Origin: Bacteroidales bacterium UBA4179
GTDB taxonomy: Bacteria; Bacteroidota; Bacteroidia; Bacteroidales; Dysgonomonadaceae
DNA length: 64,000 nucleotides
Direction of reading: 5' to 3'
Assembly (NCBI GenBank): GCA_002381125.1
Contig: DFUT01000010.1
Location: forward strand, 1-64,000
In this document: in pieces, positions 52,668-62,122 of the stretch
How the letters are laid out: every line of letters starts with the position of its first letter
How positions within the stretch are numbered: the first letter of the stretch is position 1
Notes under the pieces: generated by a model
Told to the model about the DNA's origin: nothing
Databases searched by the model: none
The model's input: only the letters and a program-made list of their open reading frames with translations
Made by a program: the position numbers and the translations under genes

Positions 52668-53341
52668 TACACAAAGAAGGCAAACGCGTACTTATTAAAT
52701 GGTTAATAGCATTCATTTTACTAAACAGTATTCTGTTTGCCTTTTGCACTGTGAGGGTTCTCAATTTTATTATCTTTGCCGTGACTGCAATCCTATATGC
52801 AACAATGGTAAACTTCTATAAAAAACCAAAAAGAATATATACAGGCCAACTTCTCGGATGGGTAAATGCGCCGGCCGACGGGAAAATCGTAACCATAGAA
52901 AAAGTATTTGAAAAAGATTTTCTGCAGCAAGAGTGCATACAGATATCCATTTTTATGTCGTTATTCAATGCTCATTCGAATTGGGTACCCGTGACCGGAA
53001 AAGTAATCCACTTATCACACGATATGGGTCGATTTCATGCTGCATTTCTTCCCAAATCGAGTAAAGAAAACGAACGAACAAACATCATTTTCGAAACACC
53101 CGATGGTCATCGGATACTAACACGACAAATAGCCGGAGCTGTAGCAAAACGCATCGTGACTTATGTAAAAGAAGGGGAAAGTTATGATATTGCCGATCCT
53201 TTGGGATTTATAAAATTAGGTTCTCGCATGGACGTCTTCCTTCCCCTCGATAGCGAAATTTTAGTAACCATGAAACAAAAAGTTCGTGCAAACAAAACCT
53301 TTTTAGCCCGTCTGCCTCAAAAAAATCCAAAAAACAAATAA
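52661..53341 (+). CDS. psd: Phosphatidylserine decarboxylase
   Basis: Pyruvoyl-dependent decarboxylase of the small (226-residue) family, producing phosphatidylethanolamine. Two N-terminal hydrophobic segments anchor it to the membrane. The proenzyme cleavage motif is IKLGSRMDVFLP near residues 183-194, with the Ser that becomes the pyruvoyl group. Other blocks are NAPADGKIVTIEKV and FMSLFNAHSNWVPVTGKV. It lies at the end of the skp-murI-cvpA-psd run. Confidence 0.96.
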   Translation: MLIHKEGKRVLIKWLIAFILLNSILFAFCTVRVLNFIIFAVTAILYATMVNFYKKPKRIYTGQLLGWVNAPADGKIVTIEKVFEKDFLQQECIQISIFMSLFNAHSNWVPVTGKVIHLSHDMGRFHAAFLPKSSKENERTNIIFETPDGHRILTRQIAGAVAKRIVTYVKEGESYDIADPLGFIKLGSRMDVFLPLDSEILVTMKQKVRANKTFLARLPQKNPKNK

Positions 53342-53465
53342 TACAAATTCGAGAATCAAGACACCTAACCGAGTTTCGAAAAAATATCGTTATTTTTGCA
53401 TTGTCATTCTTTCAACTAAGTTACTGAGATTGAAAAATCTCAAATCATAAATTATATATCCAACT

Positions 53466-55661
53466 ATGTCGACATTACGGTTTAAAGCAATAGAAAAAGC
53501 ATCGCAACACATGCCTGTAGAAATTTCACCTCCGGGCAAATTGCCATCCGAATACTACGGAAAATATGTTTTCAATAAAAAACAAATGGCCAGATTCCTT
53601 TCCAAGGAAACGATGCAAACAGTCTTGCAAGCTATCGACAAAGGAATAACCCTTCAACGAGAAATTGCCGATCATGTAGCCGTAGGCATGAAGATGTGGG
53701 CCCTTGAAATGGGTGCGACGCATTACACACATTGGTTTCAGCCACTAACAGATAGAACTGCGGAAAAACACGATTCGTTTATCGAGTATGTGGAAGGATC
53801 TGATGTGGATGTCATCGAAACTTTTTCGGGAACACTTCTTGCACAACAGGAACCCGATGCTTCCAGCTTTCCCAGCGGCGGAATCCGCAATACGTTTGAA
53901 GCGCGAGGTTATACGGCATGGGACCCTTCTTCTCCGGCTTTCATTATGGGCGACACGCTGTGTATCCCTACCGTTTTCATTTCTTATACAGGTGAAGCTC
54001 TCGACTATAAAACACCTTTACTGAAAGCGCTTTCAGCCATAGACAAGGCGGCCGTTGAAGTTTGCAAACTCTTCGATCCCAATGTAAAAAGAGTATATTC
54101 GTATTTGGGATGGGAACAAGAATATTTTCTTGTAGATCAGGCATTATATGAAGCACGTCCCGATCTAGTACTCACCGGCAGAACCTTGATGGGGCACGAA
54201 AGCGCAAAAAATCAACAACTCGAAGATCATTATTTCGGCGCCATTCCTCCCCGTGTGGCTGCTTTCATGCGTGAAGTAGAAATTGAAGCTTACAAATACG
54301 GCATTCCATTAAAAACCCGACACAATGAGGTTGCACCCAATCAGTTTGAAGTTGCTCCCATTTTTGGTGAAACCAATTTGGCAGTAGATCAGAACCTACT
54401 GTTAATGACACTGATGAATAAAATAGCCACTAAACATCATTTCAAACTCCTGCTTCATGAAAAACCGTTTGACGGCATCAACGGATCCGGCAAACACAAC
54501 AACTGGTCGCTTGGCACAGACACAGGCGTAGGATTATTTACCCCCGGAAAAACAACCAATGAAAATCTTCAGTTCGTAACGTTCCTGGTAAATACTCTCA
54601 TGGCTGTTTACAAATACAACGGTCTTCTTAAGGCATCCATCATGTCTGCTCAAAATGCCCACCGATTAGGGAAAAACGAAGCTCCCCCTCCCATAATCTC
54701 AGTCTTTCTCGGCACACAAATTTCAAGTGTATTGGATAAAATTGAACATAGCTCAAAGAATGATGAAATTACAGTAAACGAATTAAAAAAAATGGAATTG
54801 GGAGTATCTCATATTCCCGAAGTATTGATCGACAACACCGACCGCAACCGCACTTCACCCTTTGCATTTACCGGCAACCGCTTCGAATTCAGGGCTGTGG
54901 GAGCATCTGCAAATTGCTCGACGGCCATGATCGTTTTAAATGCCGCCGTTGCCGCTCAATTGATGGATTTTAAGAAAGAGATCGACAAAAAAATGAAAAG
55001 AGGGATGGAAAAAGAAGAAGCCATTTATGACACTATTCGACGCTATATTAAGGAAAGCAAACCCATTCGTTTCGAAGGAAACAGTTACAGTGAAGAATGG
55101 AAAAAAGAAGCCGAAAGACGCGGTCTCGATTGCAAAACCAGCGTACCTCTGATTTACGATGCTTACACCTCGGAAGACTCAGTAAAAATGTTCGAAAGTG
55201 CCGGAGTTATGACGAAAAAAGAACTGGAAGCACGAAATGAAGTGAAATGGGAAACGTATACCAAAAAAATTCAAATTGAAGCACGCGTTTTGGGCGATCT
55301 CTCCATTAATCATATCATTCCGGTGGCTACCCGCTATCAATCGGTTTTGCTCGACAATATTTGTAAAATGAAAACCGTTTTCGATGAAAAAAAAGCCGCC
55401 GAATTATCTAAAGAAGATCTATCGATCATTGAGGAAATAGCAACACACATTGCGGCTATCAAGAAAAATGTGGACGATATGGTAGAAGCACGAAAAGTGG
55501 CCAACAAAATTGAAGATGCAAGAGAAAAAGCAATAGCTTATCATGATAACGTTCTTTCTTATTTCGATATTATTCGTTATCATGTCGATAAACTTGAACT
55601 TATCGTTGACGATCAAATGTGGCCACTGCCTAAATACCGCGAACTCTTGTTTACCAATTGA
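53466..55661 (+). CDS. glnN: Glutamine synthetase type III
   Basis: Class III glutamine synthetase (GlnN), 731 residues, typical of Bacteroidota and cyanobacteria, assimilating ammonia. The ATP/metal-binding block SNG-type sequence is FDGINGSGKHNNWSLGTDTG near residue 337, with RHNEVAPNQFEVAPIF and NRTSPFAFTGNRFEFRAVG. The N-terminal and C-terminal extensions (ETFSGTLLAQQEPDASSFP, and a helical tail) are specific to this class. A -7 box TATTTTTG is at 53391-53398. A long terminator follows. Confidence 0.97.
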   Translation: MSTLRFKAIEKASQHMPVEISPPGKLPSEYYGKYVFNKKQMARFLSKETMQTVLQAIDKGITLQREIADHVAVGMKMWALEMGATHYTHWFQPLTDRTAEKHDSFIEYVEGSDVDVIETFSGTLLAQQEPDASSFPSGGIRNTFEARGYTAWDPSSPAFIMGDTLCIPTVFISYTGEALDYKTPLLKALSAIDKAAVEVCKLFDPNVKRVYSYLGWEQEYFLVDQALYEARPDLVLTGRTLMGHESAKNQQLEDHYFGAIPPRVAAFMREVEIEAYKYGIPLKTRHNEVAPNQFEVAPIFGETNLAVDQNLLLMTLMNKIATKHHFKLLLHEKPFDGINGSGKHNNWSLGTDTGVGLFTPGKTTNENLQFVTFLVNTLMAVYKYNGLLKASIMSAQNAHRLGKNEAPPPIISVFLGTQISSVLDKIEHSSKNDEITVNELKKMELGVSHIPEVLIDNTDRNRTSPFAFTGNRFEFRAVGASANCSTAMIVLNAAVAAQLMDFKKEIDKKMKRGMEKEEAIYDTIRRYIKESKPIRFEGNSYSEEWKKEAERRGLDCKTSVPLIYDAYTSEDSVKMFESAGVMTKKELEARNEVKWETYTKKIQIEARVLGDLSINHIIPVATRYQSVLLDNICKMKTVFDEKKAAELSKEDLSIIEEIATHIAAIKKNVDDMVEARKVANKIEDAREKAIAYHDNVLSYFDIIRYHVDKLELIVDDQMWPLPKYRELLFTN

Positions 55662-55689
55662 TCCAAAGCCACTTTATCGAAATCAATAC

Positions 55690-55730
55690 AGAACGATAAA
55701 ATTAACCGTCACGATTAATTTTATCGTTCT
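55690..55730. terminator. Bidirectional terminator, glnN / manC
   Basis: AGAACGATAAAATTAA (55690-55705) pairs perfectly over 16 bp with TTAATTTTATCGTTCT (55715-55730) around a nine-base loop. It lies 28 nt after glnN and directly before the manC stop on the other strand. Confidence 0.85.
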
Positions 55731-55737
55731 TATTTAT

Positions 55738-56820
55738 TTAAACATACTCATCTCCAAAACGAAACTTTACTTCGGTTACAAAGTGTTTGATTCGTTGCTC
55801 TTCGCTTTTTTTGCAAATAAGCAGGGCATTATCCGATTCGGCCACGATGTAATCTTCCAATCCTTGAACAACAACTACTTTACCGTCGCTCATCGCAACA
55901 ATATTGCCAGTACTTTCAAAATACAAGGCTTTACAATTCAAACAGGCATTGTTGTTTTCGTCTTTTTCTGCCATTTCGTGCAGCGAACCCCATGTTCCCA
56001 AATCGCTCCATCCGAAATCGGATGTTATGACATAGACATTATCGGCTTTTTCCATAATGCCGTAGTCAATGGAAATATTGGGACAAACAGGGAAACAGGC
56101 ATCAATAAATTCTTTTTCTTTAGGAGTATTGAACAGCTCTTTCCCCTCATTAAACTTATTGAAAACATCGGGTAAATAATTTTTAAAAGCCTCCAAAATA
56201 GTATTCACGTTCCAAAGAAAAATTCCGGAATTCCATACGAATTCACCGCTCTCGTAAAATTTTTGAGCCAATTCGTGATCCGGCTTTTCGGTAAATGTTT
56301 TTACTTTGTGAATACCATCGATGTTCTCCTCGCTAACTTGAATATAGCCGTAACCCGTTTCGGGTCGGCTCGGCTTAATACCCAATGTCAGCAATACGGG
56401 ACGTTTTGCCACAAACTCAAAACCTTTTTTGACATCGGCAATAAACTGATCCTCCTTCAATATCAAATGATCGGAAGGTGCAACCACGATATTTGCATCG
56501 GGATCAATTGCTCGTATCCGATAACACGCAAAAGCGACACAAGGTGCCGTATTCCGCCTCATCGGCTCCCTTAATATCTGATTCTCCGATAATTCCGGTA
56601 ACTGTTGCCGAGTTATTTCGGCATAAGCATCGTTAGTTACGATAAAAATGTTTTCAATGGGAACAATTTTTTTAAATCGGTCGAAAGTACTTTGCAACAA
56701 CGATCTTCCCGTTCCGAAAAAGTCCAAAAACTGTTTGGGTTTTTGTTCTTTACTAAAAGGCCAGAAGCGGCTTCCCACACCTCCGCTCATAATTACACAA
56801 TAATTGTTATTCCTCATCAT
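55738..56820 (-). CDS. manC: Mannose-1-phosphate guanylyltransferase
   Basis: Nucleotidyltransferase of 360 residues making GDP-mannose, a precursor of surface glycans. The N-terminal GTP-binding signature is VIMSGGVGSRFWPFSKEQKP and the catalytic-site blocks FVAPSDH-like (IVVAPSDHLI) and EKPDHELAQ are present, with SIDYGIMEKADNVYVI later. It is a stand-alone pyrophosphorylase, without the C-terminal isomerase domain of AlgA-type enzymes. Confidence 0.95.
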   Translation of the reverse strand: MMRNNNYCVIMSGGVGSRFWPFSKEQKPKQFLDFFGTGRSLLQSTFDRFKKIVPIENIFIVTNDAYAEITRQQLPELSENQILREPMRRNTAPCVAFACYRIRAIDPDANIVVAPSDHLILKEDQFIADVKKGFEFVAKRPVLLTLGIKPSRPETGYGYIQVSEENIDGIHKVKTFTEKPDHELAQKFYESGEFVWNSGIFLWNVNTILEAFKNYLPDVFNKFNEGKELFNTPKEKEFIDACFPVCPNISIDYGIMEKADNVYVITSDFGWSDLGTWGSLHEMAEKDENNNACLNCKALYFESTGNIVAMSDGKVVVVQGLEDYIVAESDNALLICKKSEEQRIKHFVTEVKFRFGDEYV

Positions 56821-57017
56821 TAATGTTAAAAAAATAATATTCTACATTGATTTTGTTTGTTTCAAAAAAATTACAGAATTTACATGTTAACACTTTTAAA
56901 CTACTTTTGTTTTCGTATTTCTTCATGCTTTAAAGGTAGAGAATAAAAATAGATTTACAAAGTCGTCTTCATCAAAAAAAATAGGGAAAAGGGTTTTTTA
57001 TTTATCAAAAATATATG

Positions 57018-57025
57018 TACTTTTG
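57018..57025 (+). promoter_or_regulatory. -7 box of the tRNA-Leu gene
   Basis: TACTTTTG (57018-57025) matches TAnnTTTG and lies 21 nt before the tRNA 5' end. The -33 region is only a T run (about 56995). A second similar box (TACTTTTG, 56902-56909) lies further upstream, with TTTA 19 nt before it. Confidence 0.6.
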
Positions 57026-57046
57026 CATCCGATATTATCAAGGAAT

Positions 57047-57130
57047 GCCCAGATGGCGGAATTGGTAGACGCGCTGGTCTCAAACACCAGTGGACTCACC
57101 TCCATGCCGGTTCGATCCCGGCTCTGGGCA
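57047..57130 (+). tRNA. tRNA-Leu (anticodon CAA)
   Basis: The acceptor stem GCCCAGA (57047-57053) pairs with TCTGGGC (57123-57129). The anticodon arm CTGGT-CTCAAAC-ACCAG gives anticodon CAA, reading TTG codons. A long variable arm (TGGACTCACCTCCA) and T-arm GCCGGTTCGATCCCGGC confirm a class II tRNA. CCA is not encoded. Confidence 0.97.
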
Positions 57131-57151
57131 CAAACAAATCATACCGCAATA

Positions 57152-58237
57152 CTATTTTCTAAAAGGCAGCTTAACGACTTCCGCTTTAATGGGTTTATTA
57201 CGAATATCGATATAAATAGGGGTTCCCGGTTTGGCGCAATCGGGTTTCACATATCCCAAACCGATTCCGACTTTCAATACAGGCGAGATGGTACCCGAAG
57301 TAACCTTTCCTATTACTTCACGATTCTCATTTAGAATTTTATAACCTTGGCGCGGAATTCCTTTTTCGATCATGGTAAAACCGCACAATTTGCGTGGCAC
57401 ACCGGCTTTTTTCTCCTCCTCGAGCGCTTTGCGTCCAATAAAATCGTTACCGTCAACAAATTTGGTAATCCATCCCAATCCTGCTTGCAGAGGAGTAATT
57501 GTTTCATCAAGCTCATTCCCATAAAGGCAAAATCCCATTTCCAAACGCAACGTATCCCTAGCCCCCAATCCAACAGGTTTTATTCCGAACTCTTTTCCTG
57601 CATCGAAAACGGCATCCCATATCTGCAGCCCAAACTCGGGATAGAAATAAAGTTCAAAGCCGCCCGCACCGGTATATCCCGTGTTGGAAACAATCACATT
57701 GTCCACCCCCGCCATTTTCCCGGTAACAAAAGAATAATACGGTATCGTCGAAAGATCGATATCGGTAAGTTTCTGCAAGGTATCTTTGGCTTTTGGCCCT
57801 TGTACGGCCAATAGCGCCATATGATCGGATGCATTTTCGAGTTCTGCTCCCATCGTATTCTGCTTCCGACACCACAACCAATCTTTTTCGATATTGGCTG
57901 CATTGACTACCATCATGTATTTTTGGTCTTCGTAGTGATACAACAAAAAATCATCGATGATACCTCCGTTTTCATTCAACATGCAGTTATATTGTGCTTT
58001 ACCTACACCTGCAGCAAAAATATCATTCGTAGTTATCCGCTGAACAAACTCGGCTGCTTTTGGTCCTTTCACCCAAAACTCGCCCATATGCGACACATCA
58101 AAAACGCCAACGGCATTCACCACCGTCAAATGTTCGTCAATAATTCCGGAATACTCGATGGGCATGTTGTATCCCGCAAATTCGTGCATTTTTGCGCCTA
58201 GCGCAATATGCAAATCCGTGAAAGGTGTTTTTTTCAT
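57152..58237 (-). CDS. gcvT: Glycine cleavage system T protein (aminomethyltransferase)
   Basis: GcvT, 361 residues, which transfers the methylene group from H-protein-bound aminomethyl-lipoate to tetrahydrofolate. Blocks include FDVSHMGEFWVKGPKAAEFV, QYNCMLNENGGIIDDFLLY, VSNTGYTGAGGFELYF and GLGARDTLRLEMGFCLYGNE. It lies 16 nt downstream of pepT on the same strand. LipA, which makes the lipoyl cofactor of H protein, and FolD, which uses its product, are elsewhere in the window. Confidence 0.97.
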   Translation of the reverse strand: MKKTPFTDLHIALGAKMHEFAGYNMPIEYSGIIDEHLTVVNAVGVFDVSHMGEFWVKGPKAAEFVQRITTNDIFAAGVGKAQYNCMLNENGGIIDDFLLYHYEDQKYMMVVNAANIEKDWLWCRKQNTMGAELENASDHMALLAVQGPKAKDTLQKLTDIDLSTIPYYSFVTGKMAGVDNVIVSNTGYTGAGGFELYFYPEFGLQIWDAVFDAGKEFGIKPVGLGARDTLRLEMGFCLYGNELDETITPLQAGLGWITKFVDGNDFIGRKALEEEKKAGVPRKLCGFTMIEKGIPRQGYKILNENREVIGKVTSGTISPVLKVGIGLGYVKPDCAKPGTPIYIDIRNKPIKAEVVKLPFRK

Positions 58238-58253
58238 ACTTGTATAATATTAA

Positions 58254-59483
58254 TTATTCTTCTTTTGCTACTATTTCCACAATTTTTTCGATTACTTGCG
58301 TTGCTTTTTCCATCGAACGAACAGGAATAAATTCATAGCGGCTATGAAAATTAAGTCCACCCGTAAAGATGTTAGGACAAGGTAATCCCATAAACGACAA
58401 GCGAGCCCCATCCGTACCTCCGCGAATAGGTTTCACTTTAGGCGTCACCCCCACCTCCCGCATTGCACGAAGAGCATAATCGATAACATGATTCACCGGT
58501 TCTATTTTTTCGCGCATATTGTAATACTGATCGCGCAATTCGAGTTGCAAACGATTCGGATAACGCTCGTTCATGAAATTTACGGCTTCTTGCAAGATTT
58601 TTTTACGCCTTTCAAACATTTGGCGATCATGATCACGAATAATCAACGAAAGCTCGGCCTCCTCTACTGTTCCATTTAAAGAAGTTATATGGAAAAACCC
58701 CTCATACCCTTCCGTAAATTCGGGACGTTCGTTTGCAGGCAGCATATTTATCAATTCGTTGCCCACACACAATGCATTGATCATTTTGTTCTTGGCGTAT
58801 CCGGGATGTACATTCCGTCCCCGAATAACAACTTTTGCCGAAGCAGCATTGAAATTCTCATATTCAAATTCGCCAACCTCACCTCCATCTACCGTATACC
58901 CCCAGTCGGCATCAAATTTTTGCACATCAAATTTATCGGCTCCTCGACCAATTTCCTCGTCGGGCGTAAAGGCAATACGCACTTTACCGTGTTTAATTTC
59001 GGGATGATCGAGAAAATACTGCATGGCAGTAATGATCTCTGCAATGCCGGCCTTATCATCTGCGCCCAACAACGTGGTGCCATCGGAAACAATCAAATCT
59101 TCACCCACATAATCCAACAATTCCGGAAAATCGTTAGGCGAAAGAACAATGTTCAGCTCCTCGTTAAGCAAAATATCCTCTCCGTCGTATTGTTCAACAA
59201 TACGCGGCCGTACATTTTCACCACTCATATCGGGACTCGTATCCAAATGGGCAATAAATCCGATTGTTGGGATATTCGTATCACTATTTGCCGGTAATGT
59301 TGCCATTAAGTAGCAATTGTTGTCCAATGAAACGTCAGTCATCCCCATTTCAATCAGTTCTCTTTCGATTTCTTTCGCTAAGTTGAACTGTTTTAGCGTA
59401 CTCGGAGTTTGATCGCTGTTCTCGTCAGACTGAGTATCGATTTTGGCATATTTAATAAATCTGTCTACTACATTTATATTCAT
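58254..59483 (-). CDS. pepT: Peptidase T (tripeptidase)
   Basis: M20-family zinc aminotripeptidase of 409 residues, releasing N-terminal residues from tripeptides in the cytoplasm. Metal ligands are visible in GFIAHLDTSPDMSG, LLGADDKAGIAEII, TPDEEIGRGADKF and YTVDGGEVGEFEYE. PIRGGTDGARLSFMGLPCPN at the C-terminus is typical. A -7 box TACCTTTG lies on the minus strand at 59517-59510. pepT and gcvT form an operon. Confidence 0.96.
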   Translation of the reverse strand: MNINVVDRFIKYAKIDTQSDENSDQTPSTLKQFNLAKEIERELIEMGMTDVSLDNNCYLMATLPANSDTNIPTIGFIAHLDTSPDMSGENVRPRIVEQYDGEDILLNEELNIVLSPNDFPELLDYVGEDLIVSDGTTLLGADDKAGIAEIITAMQYFLDHPEIKHGKVRIAFTPDEEIGRGADKFDVQKFDADWGYTVDGGEVGEFEYENFNAASAKVVIRGRNVHPGYAKNKMINALCVGNELINMLPANERPEFTEGYEGFFHITSLNGTVEEAELSLIIRDHDRQMFERRKKILQEAVNFMNERYPNRLQLELRDQYYNMREKIEPVNHVIDYALRAMREVGVTPKVKPIRGGTDGARLSFMGLPCPNIFTGGLNFHSRYEFIPVRSMEKATQVIEKIVEIVAKEE

Positions 59484-59523
59484 TGTGAAAATTTTTAATG
59501 ATAGCTAATCAAAGGTATTTCAT

Positions 59524-59554
59524 TTTGGAATTTTGATAAAAAGACGTATCTTTG
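59524..59554 (+). promoter_or_regulatory. Promoter of the SRP RNA gene
   Basis: TTTG (59524-59527) is followed after 19 nt by TATCTTTG (59547-59554), an exact match to the Bacteroidota consensus. The 5' end of the RNA helix begins 5 nt downstream. Confidence 0.8.
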
Positions 59555-59558
59555 CATC

Positions 59559-59656
59559 AGGGTAAGTCCTATACGGCCAGCTCCCGAAGAATCCCCCAGG
59601 TCTTGATCGAAGCAAGGGTATTTGGTTGTAGCGGCGCGATATAGTAAGCTTACCCT
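59559..59656 (+). ncRNA. ffs: Signal recognition particle RNA (4.5S-like, small type)
   Basis: A 98-nt gene. The termini AGGGTAAG (59559-59566) and CTTACCCT (59649-59656) form the closing helix, followed by a T run as terminator. The Ffh-binding domain is recognisable as AGGTC (59598-59602) opposite GAAGCA (59609-59614), as in E. coli 4.5S RNA, and GTTGTAGCGGC (59625-59635) matches the conserved 3' side. The apical loop reads TTGATC in place of the CGGAAG (GGAA tetraloop) of E. coli. It has an exact consensus promoter. Its 3' end touches the stop codon of the convergent kinase gene. Confidence 0.85.
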
Positions 59657-60656
59657 ATTTTTTTGATATCTCTCCATAATTACATCTCCTGATAAGAACC
59701 TTTCTGGTATCATATTGATATATATAGCGAATGTAAATATTATTTTCTACCGAAAAAAGAGTATCGGCAATCCTTTTCGACAACTTCTTGCACAATTTTA
59801 AATTTTTACATATAAAAAAACGTCCGGTATCCCATAATCCTTTTATACGCAACAGAAAAGGTTGTTTCAAAATATTTCGCAACGCATATTTGTAAGTCTT
59901 GCGAAGAAAAAAACAATCGGCATATTCATTGATTGTTTCAACCGTTTTGCTTGTCATCGGCATATGTTTTACCGTTCGCATGTATGCAACGTACTCCTTT
60001 GCAATAAACGTGGACACTTGCGAGGAAAAACTCAATCGCGATAAATTTTTCAAATACTTTTTATCATTATATTCGACAAACTTCATCCTGTTGGTATCCA
60101 CCAGATAAAATGCATATGCATTGGAATTCTCATCATATTCCCACAAAATATTGCCGGGACTATAATCTTTATGTAAAATTCCTTCACAATGAAGTTCCGC
60201 AGTATACCGGGAAAATGCCATGAGCAATGCATCATTTTTTTCAATACCGTCCAAATAAGGGCGCATGCTGTTAGACTTTTTCAGATACTCGCAAATGTAA
60301 TAGCTGTCACTTAATTTTCCATACTTGTATTCTTCTATATAAGCAATAGGCGTAGGCGAACGGAATCCCCTTTCGATTATTTCCCGACTGTTAATATAAG
60401 AACGCTCGGCTTTCGATTTGCGAAATGCAGCATAAACAATGCTATTAATGAAATTGGGTTTTGCAAATTTTTTTACAATAATATCATCATTCTTCAATTC
60501 AAATCTTTTTAATGTATTGCGTCCATGAAAAATAAGTTCACCTTCACCATTAAATCTTTCCTGTATTTTATCTACGAACTCCAACATATCGCGATTCGTT
60601 TCATATTCCGGAGCAATTACCGTTTTAATCGTATGTCGTTTAAAAAAATTACGCAT
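59655..60656 (-). CDS. Lipopolysaccharide kinase (WaaP/InaA)-like protein
   Basis: A cytoplasmic kinase-like protein of 333 residues from ATG 60656. The catalytic loop is HKDYSPGNILW near residue 165 and the metal-binding Asp lies in LVDTNRMKF; a Lys-containing beta3 strand (DDIIVKKFAKP) is near residue 61. This pattern belongs to the Kdo/WaaP-InaA group that phosphorylates LPS core sugars. kdsB in the window supports Kdo-based LPS. ATG 60656 is preferred over 60704, because a -7 box TAACTTTG (minus strand 60690-60683) lies between them. The target is inferred. Confidence 0.75.
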   Translation of the reverse strand: MRNFFKRHTIKTVIAPEYETNRDMLEFVDKIQERFNGEGELIFHGRNTLKRFELKNDDIIVKKFAKPNFINSIVYAAFRKSKAERSYINSREIIERGFRSPTPIAYIEEYKYGKLSDSYYICEYLKKSNSMRPYLDGIEKNDALLMAFSRYTAELHCEGILHKDYSPGNILWEYDENSNAYAFYLVDTNRMKFVEYNDKKYLKNLSRLSFSSQVSTFIAKEYVAYMRTVKHMPMTSKTVETINEYADCFFLRKTYKYALRNILKQPFLLRIKGLWDTGRFFICKNLKLCKKLSKRIADTLFSVENNIYIRYIYQYDTRKVLIRRCNYGEISKK

Positions 60657-60823
60657 ATTGTGCACTTCAACAAGTCTTGTGGCAAAGTTAATACTTTTTG
60701 TCATAACCTTCGTAAAACATACGGCTCATAACGGTTGCGAGCCTCAACCAAGAATAGAAGGCAAAACGCATAGATATACTCATCCAAAATACGTATTTTT
60801 GCAACTATAATATTGCTATCGAT

Positions 60824-62047
60824 ATGTCTATTTATGCTCCATTTGCCAAACCATTATATGTCATGTTGAAGCCGGTGGGTTCACTTTGTAACTTAGCGTG
60901 CGATTATTGTTATTATTTGGAAAAATCGAAATTCTACACTCAGAACAAAAACCATGTGATGAGCGACGAACTGCTTGAACGGTTTACCCAAGAATATTTG
61001 GAATCGCAAACCATGCCCCAGGTGCTTTTTACATGGCATGGCGGGGAACCGCTAATGAGGCCGCTTTCTTTTTACAAAAAAGCATTGGAATTACAAAAAA
61101 AATATGGAAGAGGCAGACAAATCGACAACTCGATACAAACCAACGGGACACTGCTTACAGATGAATGGTGTGCATTTTTCAAAGAGAATAATTTTTTGGT
61201 TGGAATATCTATAGATGGACCTCAGGAATTTCATGACGAATATCGTCGCGACAAAATGAACAGACCAACGTTCCAAAAGGTAATGCGAGGTATCGAACTT
61301 TTACAAAAACATGAAGTCGATTTTAACTGCATGGCGGTTGTGAATGATTTTAACGCCGATTATCCCTTGGAATTTTATCGTTTTTTTAAGGAAATCGGAT
61401 GCCAATTTCTTCAGTTTACGCCTATCGTCGAACGAATGACCAACGGACAACCCCACCCTACTCTTGCCACTGTTGCGGAAAAAAATGCCGAATTGGCACC
61501 TTTTAGCGTCAGTCCTCAACAATGGGGAAATTTTTTATGTGCAGTTTTCGATGAATGGGTTAAAAAAGACGTGGGAAAAATATTCGTTCAGATCTTCGAT
61601 TCAACCCTTGCCAATTGGATAGGAGAACAGCCCGGAGTATGCACGATGGCAAAAACTTGTGGGCATGCAGGCGTAATGGAATTTAATGGCGACGTTTACT
61701 CATGCGATCATTTCGTTTTTCCGGAATACAAACTTGGAAACATTTATACAAAACCATTGGCCGGCATGATGTATTCTGAAAAACAATTGAAATTCGGGAA
61801 CGACAAATTCGATAAATTACCGCGACAGTGTAGAGAATGTGACGTGCTTTTTGCTTGCTATGGCGAATGCCCGAAAAATCGTTTTTCAACCGATAAATAC
61901 GGTGAGGCAGGACTCAATTATTTGTGCGAAGGTTACTATCGATTTTTCCATCATGTTATGCCTTATATGGACTTCATGAAAGACGAACTACTAATGCAAC
62001 GCCCACCGGCAAATGTAATGAAATGGATTCAACAAGGCAATCCGTAA
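60824..62047 (+). CDS. Anaerobic sulfatase-maturating enzyme-like radical SAM protein
   Basis: Radical SAM/SPASM protein of 407 residues resembling AnSME, which converts a sulfatase Cys or Ser to formylglycine. The SAM-cluster motif is CNLACDYCYYLEKS near residue 22. Auxiliary-cluster cysteines appear in CTMAKTCGHAG, YSCDHFVFPE and CRECDVLFACYGECPKNRF. TWHGGEPLMRP and GISIDGPQEFHDEYR are typical. No sulfatase gene is in the window. A -7 box TATTTTTG is at 60794-60801. A strong terminator follows. Confidence 0.88.
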   Translation: MSIYAPFAKPLYVMLKPVGSLCNLACDYCYYLEKSKFYTQNKNHVMSDELLERFTQEYLESQTMPQVLFTWHGGEPLMRPLSFYKKALELQKKYGRGRQIDNSIQTNGTLLTDEWCAFFKENNFLVGISIDGPQEFHDEYRRDKMNRPTFQKVMRGIELLQKHEVDFNCMAVVNDFNADYPLEFYRFFKEIGCQFLQFTPIVERMTNGQPHPTLATVAEKNAELAPFSVSPQQWGNFLCAVFDEWVKKDVGKIFVQIFDSTLANWIGEQPGVCTMAKTCGHAGVMEFNGDVYSCDHFVFPEYKLGNIYTKPLAGMMYSEKQLKFGNDKFDKLPRQCRECDVLFACYGECPKNRFSTDKYGEAGLNYLCEGYYRFFHHVMPYMDFMKDELLMQRPPANVMKWIQQGNP

Positions 62048-62064
62048 AGCCTGCCTAAATTTAA

Positions 62065-62098
62065 AAAAACCGGATTATCTTACAATAATCCGGTTTTT
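62065..62098. terminator. Bidirectional terminator, anSME / exbD
   Basis: AAAAACCGGATTAT (62065-62078) pairs perfectly with ATAATCCGGTTTTT (62085-62098) around a six-base loop, with A and T runs on the two sides. It ends both convergent operons. Confidence 0.9.
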
Positions 62099-62122
62099 CC
62101 TTATATATTCACTTAAAAATTG

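Noticed and set aside
56902..57046. A second small RNA between manC and tRNA-Leu
   Set aside because: A promoter-like TTTA-N19-TACTTTTG is present at 56879-56909, but no terminator or conserved structure was seen before the tRNA; more likely a distal tRNA promoter or chance.
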